From positions 62,001-126,000 of the forward strand of contig JAFGRD010000019.1 in NCBI GenBank assembly GCA_016935315.1: a stretch of DNA of 64,000 bases, read 5' to 3'. Origin of the DNA: Pirellulales bacterium. GTDB lineage: Bacteria; Planctomycetota; Planctomycetia; Pirellulales; Thermoguttaceae. The notes under the pieces were generated by a model. The model had not been told where the DNA came from and ran no database searches. It saw only the letters and a program-made list of their open reading frames with translations. The position numbers were made by a program, and so were the translations under genes. Within the stretch, counting starts at the first letter, position 1, and every line of letters starts with the position of its first letter. Below are positions 32,567 to 42,723 of this stretch, piece by piece.

Positions 32567-33268
32567 TCATCCAGGCCGCCGCGCTCTGCTTCGTCTTCGA
32601 CCCAGAAGACCGCCCAGCCCCAACACGGCGAACCCGACGCCGAGCAGAGTGGAACACGCCGGCTCGGGAACCGCCGACGCGTTGAGACGCACGTTGTCGA
32701 TGCCGGTGATTTCAAAGGGAGTGTAGTTGGTGTAATACGCCATCTCGATCCTGAGCTCGGTAACGTCCTCCAGCAGTGCGCCCCAATCCCCGGACATCGC
32801 GGCCCACGCTGATTCCACCAGGGTGGCCTCCAGCGGCAGCCAGGAAACCGACGGATTCGGCGCCGGGCCGAGCCACCGGAATGCACCTCCCGGGCCGGAA
32901 ATGACGACGGTGTAATCCCCGATGCTTGCCACGCTTCCGGTCGTGAAGATATTGGCTTCGTAGCTCAGATCGGTCACACCGAGAGCCGACCAGTTGCCCA
33001 GATAAGCCGGCGGCGCATAGATCGACGTGGTGGAGCCTGCCCCGTACGGCACGTTGTTGTCGTACCGCATGTATCCGCCCGGATTGCCGCCTGCAGATTG
33101 CCAACTGATTCCCGGATCGGCAGCAAGCCGGGTCCAGCCCTGGCTGCCGTCGTCGAAATCGCTGCTTGCGATGGTGATGGTCGTCGCCGCGGCCGGCGTT
33201 GCCGCCATCGCGAACAGTGCCAATCCAGAGATCCATCCTGTTGTGAGTACTCGTGCAGTCGGTGTCAT
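32567..33268 (-). CDS. PEP-CTERM sorting-domain protein with laminin-B-like region
   Basis: This 233-aa protein has a signal peptide (VLTTGWISGLALFAMAATPA), a beta-sandwich body of the kind seen in laminin B-like carbohydrate-binding domains (SSDFDDGSQGWTRLAADP, PGGYMRYDNN, FEITGIDNVRLNASA), and a textbook PEP-CTERM tail: VPEPACSTLLGVGFAVLGLG then GLLGRRRSRARR. It should be processed by an exosortase and released or anchored outside the cell. GGAGGG precedes the ATG ending at 33268 at about four-base spacing. Confidence 0.88.
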   Translation of the reverse strand: MTPTARVLTTGWISGLALFAMAATPAAATTITIASSDFDDGSQGWTRLAADPGISWQSAGGNPGGYMRYDNNVPYGAGSTTSIYAPPAYLGNWSALGVTDLSYEANIFTTGSVASIGDYTVVISGPGGAFRWLGPAPNPSVSWLPLEATLVESAWAAMSGDWGALLEDVTELRIEMAYYTNYTPFEITGIDNVRLNASAVPEPACSTLLGVGFAVLGLGGLLGRRRSRARRPG

Positions 33269-33324
33269 TCATCCCTCCAGGTGATGATGGATTTCCGGCA
33301 ACTGATGCCAAACCCATCCAAGGA

Positions 33325-33353
33325 CTCGTAAAAGAACAAGTGGGGCATTCTTA
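33325..33353. repeat. Short interspersed repeat (GGGCATTCTT family), copy 2
   Basis: CTCGTAAAAGAACAAGTG (33325-33342) is identical to 42237-42254 and is followed by GGGCATTCTTAGCCC, a small hairpin. Together with 28761 and 32464 this defines a short dispersed repeat. Confidence 0.6.
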
Positions 33354-33381
33354 GCCCACAACGGCGACCATGGTAACGGCG

Positions 33382-33413
33382 CGCCCCCTCCGTGTATAGG
33401 GGCGGACGTTTTT
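33382..33413 (+). terminator. Terminator-like hairpin in the leader of the CotH gene
   Basis: CGCCCC (33382-33387) pairs with GGGGCG (33399-33404) and TTTTT follows at 33409. This looks like an intrinsic terminator reading toward the CotH gene, although no plus-strand gene ends just before it. It could insulate the gene or act as an attenuator. Confidence 0.33.
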
Positions 33414-33469
33414 GATATTACCGCAGAAAACAGCCGAAAATCTTGCACTGCCCAGCATTATCCAACATA

Positions 33470-36268
33470 ATGATACTCGTTGTGTTGCGGGATGGTCGAG
33501 CCGGGGAGGTTGTTTTGTTGCGCCACTTGACGCGTGCGTGGGGACGGGCACGTTGGGGGCCGACCGCGCACAAGAACACCGGTGCCCGATCCACGGCCCG
33601 CTGGAGCAACGGGGCCCCGTTCGAGTCGCTCGAGCCGCGACTGGTCCTTGATGCGGGGCCGCTGGTGATCAGCGAACTGCTGGCCGTCAACGACAGCGTC
33701 TATCCCGACGGCGACGGCGACTTCTCCGATTGGATCGAAATCCATAACCCCACACAAACCGCCGTCCAGTTGGGCGGCTGGTTCCTGACCGACGATGCGG
33801 ACAGCCTGGCCAAGTGGCAGTTTCCGGCCTTTTCGCTTGCCGCGGGCGCCTATGAGGTTATCTATGCCTCGGGCAAGGATTCGGCGGGTCCGCCGGGGCA
33901 AATGCACACCAACTTCCGGCTCGACGGCAACGGCGAATACCTCGCCCTGGTTCGGCCCGACGGGGTGACGATCTCGCACGCCTATGCGCCCGAATTCCCC
34001 GGGCAGTACGCCGATGTTTCCTACGGCGTGGCCCAAGACGCCACGGCCTTCGCCCTGGAGACGGACCAACTGGCGTACCGTGTGCCGGAAGCGGCCGATG
34101 CGGCCCTGGGGACTTCCTGGGCCGAAGTGGATTTCGAGGATTCAACCTGGAGCGGCTATCGGCTGCCGCCGCAGGTCCTGATCACCGAGGCCGGGACGGA
34201 AGACGATTTTGTTGAGATCCAGAATCTCGCCGGCGAGCCGGTCGACACGTCGGGCTGGGTGGTGGCGGTCAACTATCCTCGGGGCGACGAGCCGGTCGTC
34301 AACAACACGAACACGCTCTTCTGGGCCTTGCCGGAGGTGATGGCGCCCGACGAGATCCTCTACCGGCACGACGACGCGGACGACCCCGGGCATTATTGGG
34401 GTGAAGGCATTGTCTGGCAGACGACCGGCAACGGCTGGGTGATGATCGTCGACGATCTCGGCCAGGTCGTCGATCTTGCCGTCTGGGGTTACACGGCCGC
34501 CGAGATTGCGGCGATGACGGTGGAGATCAACGGGTTCGACGTAACCGCAGGCAACGCTTGGTCGGGCGACGGGGCGCCCCGCTCCACGGGCCCCGGCCTC
34601 TCGCTCCAGCGCCACGGCGACGCGGACCACGACGATGCCTCGGACTTCGGCTTCGTCGGGCCGGTGTCGATGGGCCAGCCCAACAACGAGCTGGTGCTGC
34701 CGTTCTCCTCGCGGGGCGTGCCCGGCGTCGGATTCGACCTCAATCCGCCCGATTTCGACGGCGCGATCCTCCTCGACGTTCAGGAGCCGATGCACGGCGT
34801 CAACGCATCGCTGTGGATGCGGATTCCCTTCGAGGTCGACGACCTGGCCGCGTTGAACACGATGCAGCTTCGCATCCAATACAACGACGGCTTCGTGGCG
34901 TACCTCAACGGCCGCGAGGCGGCCCGACGCAACGTGCCCGATTCGCCGCAATGGGATTCCGCGGCCCCGGCCGCCCGCGACGCGGCCGAATCGCTGGTGC
35001 GGGAGACCATCGACATCACCGATTCCCTCGGCGATCTGACGGTGGGCACCAACGTGCTGGCCATCCACGGGCTGAACGTCGCCCCGTCCGACGGCAATTT
35101 CCTGATCGTGCCGGAGCTGGCGGCTACCAGCACCGAGTATTTTCTCGATCCGACGCCGGGAGAACCCAACGGGCCGGGGCTGCTGGGGTTCGTCAAGGAT
35201 ACCCGCTTCAGCGTCGACCGCGGCTTCTACGACGAGCCGTTTGCGCTGGAGATTTCCAGCGACACGGCCGGGGCGTTGATCTGCTACACGCTCGACGGCT
35301 CCGTGCCCTATCTCGATCTGGACAACGTAGCCCCCGACGAGACCAACGGCATTGCCTATTCGGGCCCGATCCCCATCGATCGCACGACCACGCTCCGCGC
35401 GGCCGCCTTCAAGCGGGGATTCCAGCCGACCAACGTCGACACGCACACGTACATCTTCGTCGACGACGTGGTCCGGCAGGACTACCAGGCCACGCTCGAC
35501 GCCGGCTTCCCGACGACCTGGGGCAGCGTCTCGCCCGACTACGGCATGGATCCGGACGTCATCGGCCCGGACGACCTGTTCGGCGGGATCTACGCCGCCA
35601 CGATCCGCAACGACCTGAAGTCGCTGCCCACGCTGTCGATCGTGATGAACATCGACGACATGTTCGGCCCCAGCGGGATCTACACCAATTCGCAAGCCGA
35701 AGGCGTGGCCTGGGAACGGGCCACCTCGGTCGAATGGATCGATCCCGACGGCGACGACCGGTTCCAAGTTGATTGCGGGATCCGCATTCAGGGCGGCTGG
35801 TTCCGGCAGGACAGCGGCACGAAGAAACACTCGCTGCGGCTGCTCTTCAAGAGCGACTACGGGCCGACGAAGCTCGCCTTCCCGCTGTTCGGCGAGAGCG
35901 CGGTCGACCGTTTCGACACGATCACGCTGCGGGCCGGCGCCAACGACGCCTATTCGTGGGACGCCGCCTACTTGACCGAGCAATACACCCGCGACGAGTT
36001 CGGCCGCAGCCTGCAACGGGCGGCCGGGCAGGTCGGCTCGCACGGCAACTTCGCCCATCTGTACATCAACGGGATCTATTGGGGGCTCTACAATCCGGTC
36101 GAACGCCCCGACAACTCCTTCTCGGCCAGCTACTACGGGGGCGACAAGGAACAGTGGGACGCGATCCACGACGGCAGCGCATCGGCCGGCAGCACGACCG
36201 CCTGGAACCAGATGATTTCCCAGTCGCAGGCGGCGGCAACTTCCAACGCGGCCTATCAGCGCCTATAG
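33470..36268 (+). pseudogene. CotH/lamin-tail surface protein, N-terminal fragment ending at a premature amber codon
   Basis: This is the first part of one gene of about 2,020 codons; the rest is at 36308-39532 in the same frame. It has the planctomycete motif FESLEPRLVLDA and a lamin-tail domain directly after it (ISELLAVNDSVYPDGDGD, DWIEIHNP). A second lamin-tail-like unit (FVEIQNLAGEPVDTSGWVV) and a chitobiase-like unit (GALICYTLDGSVPYLD) follow. A CotH kinase domain comes last (CGIRIQGGWFRQDSGTKKHS, LRLLFKSDYGPTKL, ITLRAGANDAYSWD, LYINGIYWGLYNPVERPD). The frame stops inside CotH at TAG 36266-36268, where a CAG codon would restore QRLQGNNADGTRNP. Start is uncertain: ATG 33470 is used, but GGGGAGG precedes a TTG at about 33518. 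Confidence 0.85.
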
Positions 36269-36307
36269 GGCAATAACGCCGATGGCACGCGCAACCCCGT
36301 CTACCCG

Positions 36308-39300
36308 GTGCTGCTGGACGTGGCCAACTACGTCGACTACATGGCGATCAACATCTGGGGCGGCAACTGGGACTGGCCAAACAAGAATTACTGGGCGGGC
36401 CGCGACCGCTCGGCGGAGAGCACCGGTTTCAAGTTCTACAACTGGGACTTCGAGAACACGATGGGCAACAACCGCAGCCGGTCGCCGTTGACCATGGTGG
36501 CCCCGCGAAACACCGACGGCGCCGGCCAGCCGCACCGCTACCTGGTGCAGAACGCCGAATACCGGATGCTCTTCGCCGATCGCCTGCACCGGCTGCTTCT
36601 CAACGGCGGCGTGCTCACCCCCGACTCCTTGATCGCCCGCTACGCCGAGTTGGCCGACCAGGTCGAAAGGGCCATCGTCGCCGAGTCGGCCCGCTGGGGA
36701 GACCAGCACCACAGCCCACCGCTGACGCTGCAGCAATGGTACACCGAGCGAAACTGGATCCTCAACACGTACCTGCCCCAGCGGTCCGGCATCGTCTTGC
36801 AGCAGTTCCGCAACAGTGGGCTGTATCCCAACGTCAGTGCCCCCGCCTTCTATGTCGATGGGGCGTACCAGCACGGCGGATTTGTCGCCTCCGGCGGCCG
36901 GTTGACCATGCCGGCCGCCGCGGGAACGGTCTACTATACGCTCGACGGCTCTGACCCCCGGCAGTTCGGCGGCGGCATTTCCCCTTCCGCCGAACTCTTC
37001 GACGGCAATCCGGCGCTGCTGAGCGGGTCCATGGTGGTGAAGGCCCGGGCGCTGGTCGGCGGCGAGTGGTCGGCGTTGAACGAGGCGGAGTTCTTCGTGG
37101 GACAGATGGCATCGGCCGACAACCTGGCGATCAGCGAATTGAACTACGCCCCCTATCCGCCTACCGCCGAGGAAGCAGCGGCCGGCCTCACCGACAGCGA
37201 GCAGTTCGAGTTCGTCGAGCTGCAAAACGTCGGCGAGGAGTCGCTCGATCTGGCCGGCGTCCGGTTTGCGGGGGGAGTCGCCTTCACCTTCGCCGCCGCG
37301 CCGCTGATGCTGGACCCCGGAGGGCGAGTGGTTGTGGTCCGCGACCAGTCCGCGTTTGCGGCCCGCTACGACACGGGCGCGATACGCGTCGCCGGCCAAT
37401 ACGACGGCAGGCTCCGCAACGAGGGCGAGGAGATCTGGCTGCAAGACCGCTTCGGCGGAACCATCGAACGGTTCAGCTATGACGACGGCGGCGACTGGCC
37501 CGGCCGGGCAGCCGGCAAGGGCGCCTCGCTCGAGTTGATCGACCCGCAGGCCGTCCCGCCAGCCGAGCCCGACCGCACCGCCTACCTTCAAGACGGCAAT
37601 CACTGGCGTTCCAGCAGCGAGTACGGCGGCTCGCCGGGCGCCGGGGGCGAAGGCCCCCGGGGCGACGTCCTGGTCAACGAAGTGCTCACGCACACCGATT
37701 GGCCCCAGATCGACACGATCGAGCTGATCAACACCACCGGCAGTCCGATCGACGTCGGCGGTTGGTACCTGAGCGACTCCTGGGGCTGGGGTGAAAACGA
37801 CGGCCGCAGCAATTACCGGAAACACCGCATTCCCGACGACACGGTTATCCCGCCCGGCGGATACGCGGTCTTCGACGAGGACGACTTCAACCCCACCCCG
37901 CTGGACCCGGGGCCCAACGACTTCGCGCTCGACGGCGCCCACGGCGACGACGTCTGGCTGATGGAGGCCGACGCTTCGGGCAGGCTGACGCGGTTCGTCG
38001 ATCACGTGGAGTTTCCCGCGGCCGCCAACGGCGAGACGTTCGGACGCTGGCCAGACGGCGCCGGGCCGCTGTATCCGATGACCACACCCACCTTGAACCC
38101 GGCTCAGGGCGAGAACAGCGGTCCGCGCGTCGGGCCGCTGGTGCTCAGCGAGCTGGGCTACAACCCGGGCGCGTTTCCGGGCGCCGACGAGTTGGAATTC
38201 GTCGAGATCTTCAATCCCACCGGCACGGCCGTCGATCTGACCGACTGGCGGGTCCGCGGCGGAATCGACTACGACTTCCCCGACGGCACGCTGCTGGGCG
38301 CCGGGGCGGCCCTGGTGGTCGTTCCCTTCGACCCCGGCGACGCCGACAAGGCCGCGGGATTTCGGGCCGAGTATGGAATCGACGGTTCGGCCATGTTGCT
38401 CGGTGCGTATTCCGGCCGGCTGGACGACGACGGCGAGACGGTCCGCTTGCAGCGACCCGACGAGCCGCCGCCGGACGAGCCCGAGTTCATTCCACACCTG
38501 CTCGAAGACGAGCTGCCCTACGACGACCAGGCCCCATGGCCGGGCGAAGCCGACGGCGGCAGTTTCTCGCTGAACCGGCTGGGGGCCGACTCGTGGGGCC
38601 ACGACGCGGCCAGTTGGACGGCCGCGGCCCCGACGCCCGGCACGGCGCCGTTGCTGGCGTCGGCGGGGATCGTCGGCCGCCACGTCTTCTACAACGGCAG
38701 CACCTTCGACGGCAACAGCCCGGCGGCCCATTCGCAGGACGACGCGGCCGTGGCCACGGACAAACAGCCACTTCTGCCCGGCCAGACCGCCACGTTTGCC
38801 AACTACACCAGCTTCAGTCGAGGCATCAACGGCGTGATGGTCGACTTGGTCGGCTTGCCGCAAGCCGCCGCGCCGGGGACCGACGACTTCGTCTTCCGCG
38901 TGGGCAACAGCAACGATCCGGGCACCTGGGGCCTCGCCACCGCGCCCACTGCGATCACCGTGCGGCCCGGCGCCGGCACCGGCGGTTCCGATCGGGTGAC
39001 GTTGATCTGGCCCGACTTCGCCGTCGTGAACCAGTGGCTGGAAGTCACCGTGCTGCCCACGCCCGACACCGGGCTGGCAGAAGCGGACGTCTTCTATTTC
39101 GGCAACGCGATCGGCGAGGCGGGCAACTCGACCGTCGACGCGAAGGTCAACGCCTCCGACATGCTCTTGTCGCGGAACAACCCCCGGACTTTCCTGAACC
39201 CGGCCCCGATCGACTTCCCCTGCGATTTCAACCGGGACGCCCGCGTCAACGCCACGGATATGCTCATTGCGAGAAACAACCCGACGCATTTTCTCAACGC

Positions 39301-39532
39301 CTTGAGGCTGATCGCGGTGCCGGACAAGGCGGCCGAAGGTCCATCGGAGAGCAAGACAAAGAGCAAGGCCGTCGACCGGGAGGAGAACAAGACCGTCGGC
39401 CGGGATCGGCCGGCGGACGACCAGACGTGGATTTTCGAGGTGGCTGAAATCGGCAGGGCCCGGCGACCGTCGGCGAAGGACAATTCGACGTATGTTGCCA
39501 TCGATGAACTGCTGGCCGCCGAGGCCTATTGA
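36308..39532 (+). pseudogene. CotH/lamin-tail/dockerin surface protein, C-terminal fragment
   Basis: In frame with 33470-36268, this 1074-codon part continues the CotH domain (DVANYVDYMAINIWGGNWDW). At least three lamin-tail domains follow (LNYAPYPPTAEEAAAGL, VLVNEVLTHTDWPQIDTIEL, LVLSELGYNPGAFPGADELE), with a chitobiase-like unit between (TVYYTLDGSDPRQFGG). A dockerin-type pair lies near the C-terminus: TVDAKVNASDMLLSRNN and DFNRDARVNATDMLIARNN with calcium-loop Asp/Asn positions. A 70-residue charged tail ends EAAY-like AEAY. The GTG at 36308 could permit re-initiation, but without the LEPRLVLDA end this piece would not be exported. The last TAT TGA derives from MITE copy C, so the original C-terminus is unknown. 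Confidence 0.83.
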
Positions 39533-39629
39533 CGTTTGCACGGTCAATGCGCGAGGGGGACCAACGGGAGGCCGATTTTTCCGGCCTCCCGTGGGTCGGC
39601 CTTGATCAGGCGCGATGCAGACATCAATA
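39527..39629 (+). mobile_element. MITE-like element, copy C (provides the stop codon of the CotH gene)
   Basis: This 103-bp copy runs from TATTGACGTTTGCACGG to TGCAGACATCAATA, flanked by TA at both ends. The stem is GACCAACGGGAG against CTCCCGTGGGTC. The TGA at 39530-39532 inside its left terminal repeat ends the CotH/dockerin frame. Same orientation and same junction type as copy A. Confidence 0.8.
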
Positions 39630-39826
39630 GACGGCGATGGAAGCGCCCGTTTGCCGCCTTTGGCTACCGATTGTGCCGCCTGTGTCGATCACAACGGCGT
39701 GTGGTGATTTCGCAACGAAATAAATTGCAAAAAGCCCCCATGTTGCCGAAACGCATGCTAGCCTTTCAATAGTGGCGTATTGTGCAGACCGTTTAGTCAG
39801 GAGCGTCGCGGGCCGAGGAAAGGGCC

Positions 39827-42235
39827 ATGAGGTCTTCAAGGACGAGAATCCGGCTGGGCACTCTCGCACTGGCACTGTGTGTGGCGGCGGCTCCCGGATG
39901 TGCCTACCTTAGGGTCCCGCGTATCGACCCGACCGGACAGCGGGTCTTCGCCGAGCCACCTCTTGCCGGCGCCCCGCAATACCAGTCCCAGCCGGGCGGC
40001 CATCTGCCCTGGGACGACGTGGCGCTGACGCTTTCGCCGAAAACCACCGTGGCGCCGGTGGGTAGCGAGGTGGTGCTGCTGGCCGGGATCCTCGGCGGTG
40101 ACAACTATCTGCGGACCAACCGGCGGCTGGAGTGGTCGCTTGCTCCCGGCGGCGTGGGACATTTTGTGGCGGTCGGCAAGACCGGGGCAGTCGACATGCT
40201 GCTGGGCGATTTCAACCGGCCCCGCAAAATCGACAACACGTTTGCCGTCGGCAGCACCTCGCGCAACTACCTCCGGCTCGACCGGGGCACGCCGACCCTG
40301 GAAGACGACGTCTGCGTCTTGCGGGGCCAGGGATGGATCACGCTCACCTCGCCGGTGGAAGGGGCCAGCCAGGTGATGGTCTACGGGCCGAGCGTTCACG
40401 GCTGGAGCAACCGAACACAGACAGCAACCGTCCATTGGGTCGACGCCCAGTGGCGCTTCCCACCGCCGGCAATCAACCCGGCCGGCGGCCGACACGTGCT
40501 GACCACCACCGTGATCCGCCACAGCAACGGCACGCCGTGCGCGGGCTGGCGCGTCCGCTATGAGGTTGCCGACGGCCCGGCCGCCGGATTCGCGCCCGAC
40601 GGGGCGGCGGCGATCGACGTGGTCACCGACGGCGCCGGGCAGGCCGGTGCCGAGATCTTTCAGCAGTCGCCCGCCCGCGGCACGAACCGGGTCTGCGTCC
40701 GCGTGATCCGGCCGGCGTCGCTGGGCGACTCCAACGGCAGGGAACTGGTCGTGGGGACCGGTAGCACGCTGGTGACTTGGAGCGCGCCCGATCTGGCCGT
40801 CCGCAAGACCGGGCCGGCAGTGGCGTCGCCGGGCGCCACGATCAGCTACGCCGTCGAGGTCTCCAACCCGGGCGACCTGCGCGCGGAGCAGGTCGTGGTG
40901 ACCGATACGCTTCCCGATACACTCACCTATCTGGACAGCAACCCGGCCGCCGAGGTCAGCGGCCAGACGCTGCGGTGGCCGCTGGGAGAGCTCGCGGCCG
41001 GCGAGAGCCGGAGGCTGACGCTGGACTGCCGTGCCGATCAGCCGGGAACCGTAAGCAACTCGGCGGAGGCCACTGCCGACGGCGGCGGCGCCGTCGGGCA
41101 GTTGAAGGCCAGCGACACGGCCACCACCAATGTGGGCGCGCCCACGATCGAGGTGGAAGTCTTCAGTCCGGCCCGGGCGACCGTCGGCACCGAAGTCACG
41201 TTCCGGATGATCGTCCACAACCGCGGCCAGGTGGCGGCGACGGGGCTGTTGATCAAGGATCGTTTCGACCCCGGGCTACAGCACCCCGCCATGCCCGGCC
41301 CCCAGCGACGCGTGATCGAACGCGAGCTGGGCGAGCTGGCGCCGGGCGCGTCGCGCGAGATCACGGTGACCTTCCGGGCGATGCAGGCCGGGCGGCTTTG
41401 TCATACCGTCGAGGTCAGCAGTGCCGGCAGTGTGTTGGCCAGTGCCGAGGGTTGCGTGACGGCCGTGGCCGCCGCGGCCGTCGAGACACCCACCGAAGAG
41501 CCCTCGCCGCAGCCGCGCCCGATGATTTCCGTGACCAAGACGGGGCCGCAGCAAGCGGCCGTGGGCGCCTTGGCTCAGTTCACCATCGACGTGACCAACT
41601 CGGGCACGCAGCCGTTGACCGGCGTGAAGGTCGTCGATCAGTACGACGCCGCGTTGAACCCCGAGATGGCGACCGACGGCTACGCGATCGAGAACAACGA
41701 TCTCGTGTGGACCATCAATACCTTGGCGCCCGGCAAGACGGAGCGGCTGCAGGTCCACTGCCGGTGCCGCAAGGCGGCCGCCAAGGCCTGTAACCGCGTC
41801 GTGGCGACCGCCGGGGAAACCGCCCGAGACGAAGCGGAAGCGTGTCTGCAGATCGAGGCGGTCAAGAGCGCATTGAAGATCACCGCCGCCGCCCTGCGGG
41901 AGCCGGTGGCCGTGGGCCGGAACGTGACCTACGAGATTCTGGTCACCAACGGCGGCACGGTTGCGGAGACTCAGGTGGCCGTGGTGGCTACGGTGCCGCT
42001 GGGTATGACGCCGGCGGCCTTGGGCACCACTGGTCCGGCGCAGGCACCGAAGCCGACGATCCAGGGCCAGACGGTGCAATTCGATCCGGTGGCCGAGATC
42101 CCTCCAGGCAAGACGCTCGTTTATCGCGTCGTGGTTCGCGCCGGCCAGCGAGGTGATTTCGTGTTTCACGCCGAGCTGATCAGCCCGAGCCGGACCCTGC
42201 CCTTGGCCGCCGATGCGAAGACCCAGGTGTTTTAG
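39827..42235 (+). CDS. Predicted lipoprotein with DUF11 repeats
   Basis: This 802-aa protein has a lipoprotein signal (IRLGTLALALCVAAAPGC) with Cys near residue 25. The N-terminal 330 residues include an Ig-like region (LTLSPKTTVAPVGSEVVLLA) often found before DUF11 domains. Four DUF11-type units follow: DLAVRKTGPAVASPGATISY, a unit starting IEVEVFSPARATVG, ISVTKTGPQQAAVGALAQFT, and a last unit with YEILVTNGGTVAETQVAVVA. Motifs such as VxVTNxGxxxxxxVxVxDxxP are DUF11 hallmarks. It is probably an outer-membrane or cell-wall structural protein; such proteins are common in planctomycetes. GAGGAAAGG precedes the ATG at 39827. Confidence 0.88.
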   Translation: MRSSRTRIRLGTLALALCVAAAPGCAYLRVPRIDPTGQRVFAEPPLAGAPQYQSQPGGHLPWDDVALTLSPKTTVAPVGSEVVLLAGILGGDNYLRTNRRLEWSLAPGGVGHFVAVGKTGAVDMLLGDFNRPRKIDNTFAVGSTSRNYLRLDRGTPTLEDDVCVLRGQGWITLTSPVEGASQVMVYGPSVHGWSNRTQTATVHWVDAQWRFPPPAINPAGGRHVLTTTVIRHSNGTPCAGWRVRYEVADGPAAGFAPDGAAAIDVVTDGAGQAGAEIFQQSPARGTNRVCVRVIRPASLGDSNGRELVVGTGSTLVTWSAPDLAVRKTGPAVASPGATISYAVEVSNPGDLRAEQVVVTDTLPDTLTYLDSNPAAEVSGQTLRWPLGELAAGESRRLTLDCRADQPGTVSNSAEATADGGGAVGQLKASDTATTNVGAPTIEVEVFSPARATVGTEVTFRMIVHNRGQVAATGLLIKDRFDPGLQHPAMPGPQRRVIERELGELAPGASREITVTFRAMQAGRLCHTVEVSSAGSVLASAEGCVTAVAAAAVETPTEEPSPQPRPMISVTKTGPQQAAVGALAQFTIDVTNSGTQPLTGVKVVDQYDAALNPEMATDGYAIENNDLVWTINTLAPGKTERLQVHCRCRKAAAKACNRVVATAGETARDEAEACLQIEAVKSALKITAAALREPVAVGRNVTYEILVTNGGTVAETQVAVVATVPLGMTPAALGTTGPAQAPKPTIQGQTVQFDPVAEIPPGKTLVYRVVVRAGQRGDFVFHAELISPSRTLPLAADAKTQVF

Positions 42236-42236
42236 G

Positions 42237-42304
42237 CTCGTAAAAGAACAAGTGTGCACTTTCTGAAAAAACGGCACTTAGGCCTATATGAAAGAGGAAA
42301 GGCG
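42237..42304. repeat. Composite interspersed repeat, copy 2
   Basis: CTCGTAAAAGAACAAGTG (42237-42254) abuts a 50-bp block (42255-42304) with CTTTCTGAAAAAACGGCAC and AGGCCT that is 45/50 identical to 32501-32550. It lacks about 15 bases in the middle compared with copy 1, including the GGGCATTCTT part. It starts one base after the stop codon of the DUF11 gene. Confidence 0.65.
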
Positions 42305-42335
42305 CGCAGCGGCCTTGCTGAATGTACTCGCCCCC

Positions 42336-42701
42336 ATGCCGCAATTCGTCATCCTCCGCCACAACAGCCCGCGCGGGCTGCATTGGGACCTGATGATCGA
42401 ATCGGGAGGGGTTCTGCGGACTTGGGCCCTGTCGCAACCGCCGGCCCCGGGTGCGGAGATCGCCTGCGAGTCGCTGCCCGACCACCGGGCGGCCTATCTC
42501 GATTATGAAGGGCCTATCTCCGGCGAACGGGGTTCGGTCAGCCGCTGGGATCACGGCACCTGCCGGATCGTCGAGCAAGGCGAGGCGGCGTGGATCTTGG
42601 AGCTTTCCGGCCAGAAGTTGCGAGGCCGGGCAATCGTCGGGCAATCGCCCGAAGCCCCGCAAGCCTGGCGATTCTCGTTCACGCCGCGGCCGGCCCCGTA
42701 G
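42336..42701 (+). CDS. Stand-alone LigD-type 3'-phosphoesterase domain protein
   Basis: This 121-aa protein is the 3'-phosphoesterase (PE) domain that bacterial NHEJ ligase D carries. Signature segments are FVILRHNSPRGLHWDLMIE, containing the catalytic His and the metal-binding HWD, then VLRTWAL, YEGPISGERGSVSRWDHGT and LELSGQKLRGR. In LigD this domain trims 3' ribonucleotides or phosphates before ligation. Here it is alone: neither ligase nor Ku genes are nearby. The ATG at 42336 starts the conserved part; a frame extension to 42288 would be made of repeat sequence and is rejected. Confidence 0.85.
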   Translation: MPQFVILRHNSPRGLHWDLMIESGGVLRTWALSQPPAPGAEIACESLPDHRAAYLDYEGPISGERGSVSRWDHGTCRIVEQGEAAWILELSGQKLRGRAIVGQSPEAPQAWRFSFTPRPAP

Positions 42702-42723
42702 CCAGCCGGCGAAGTCCGCGACC

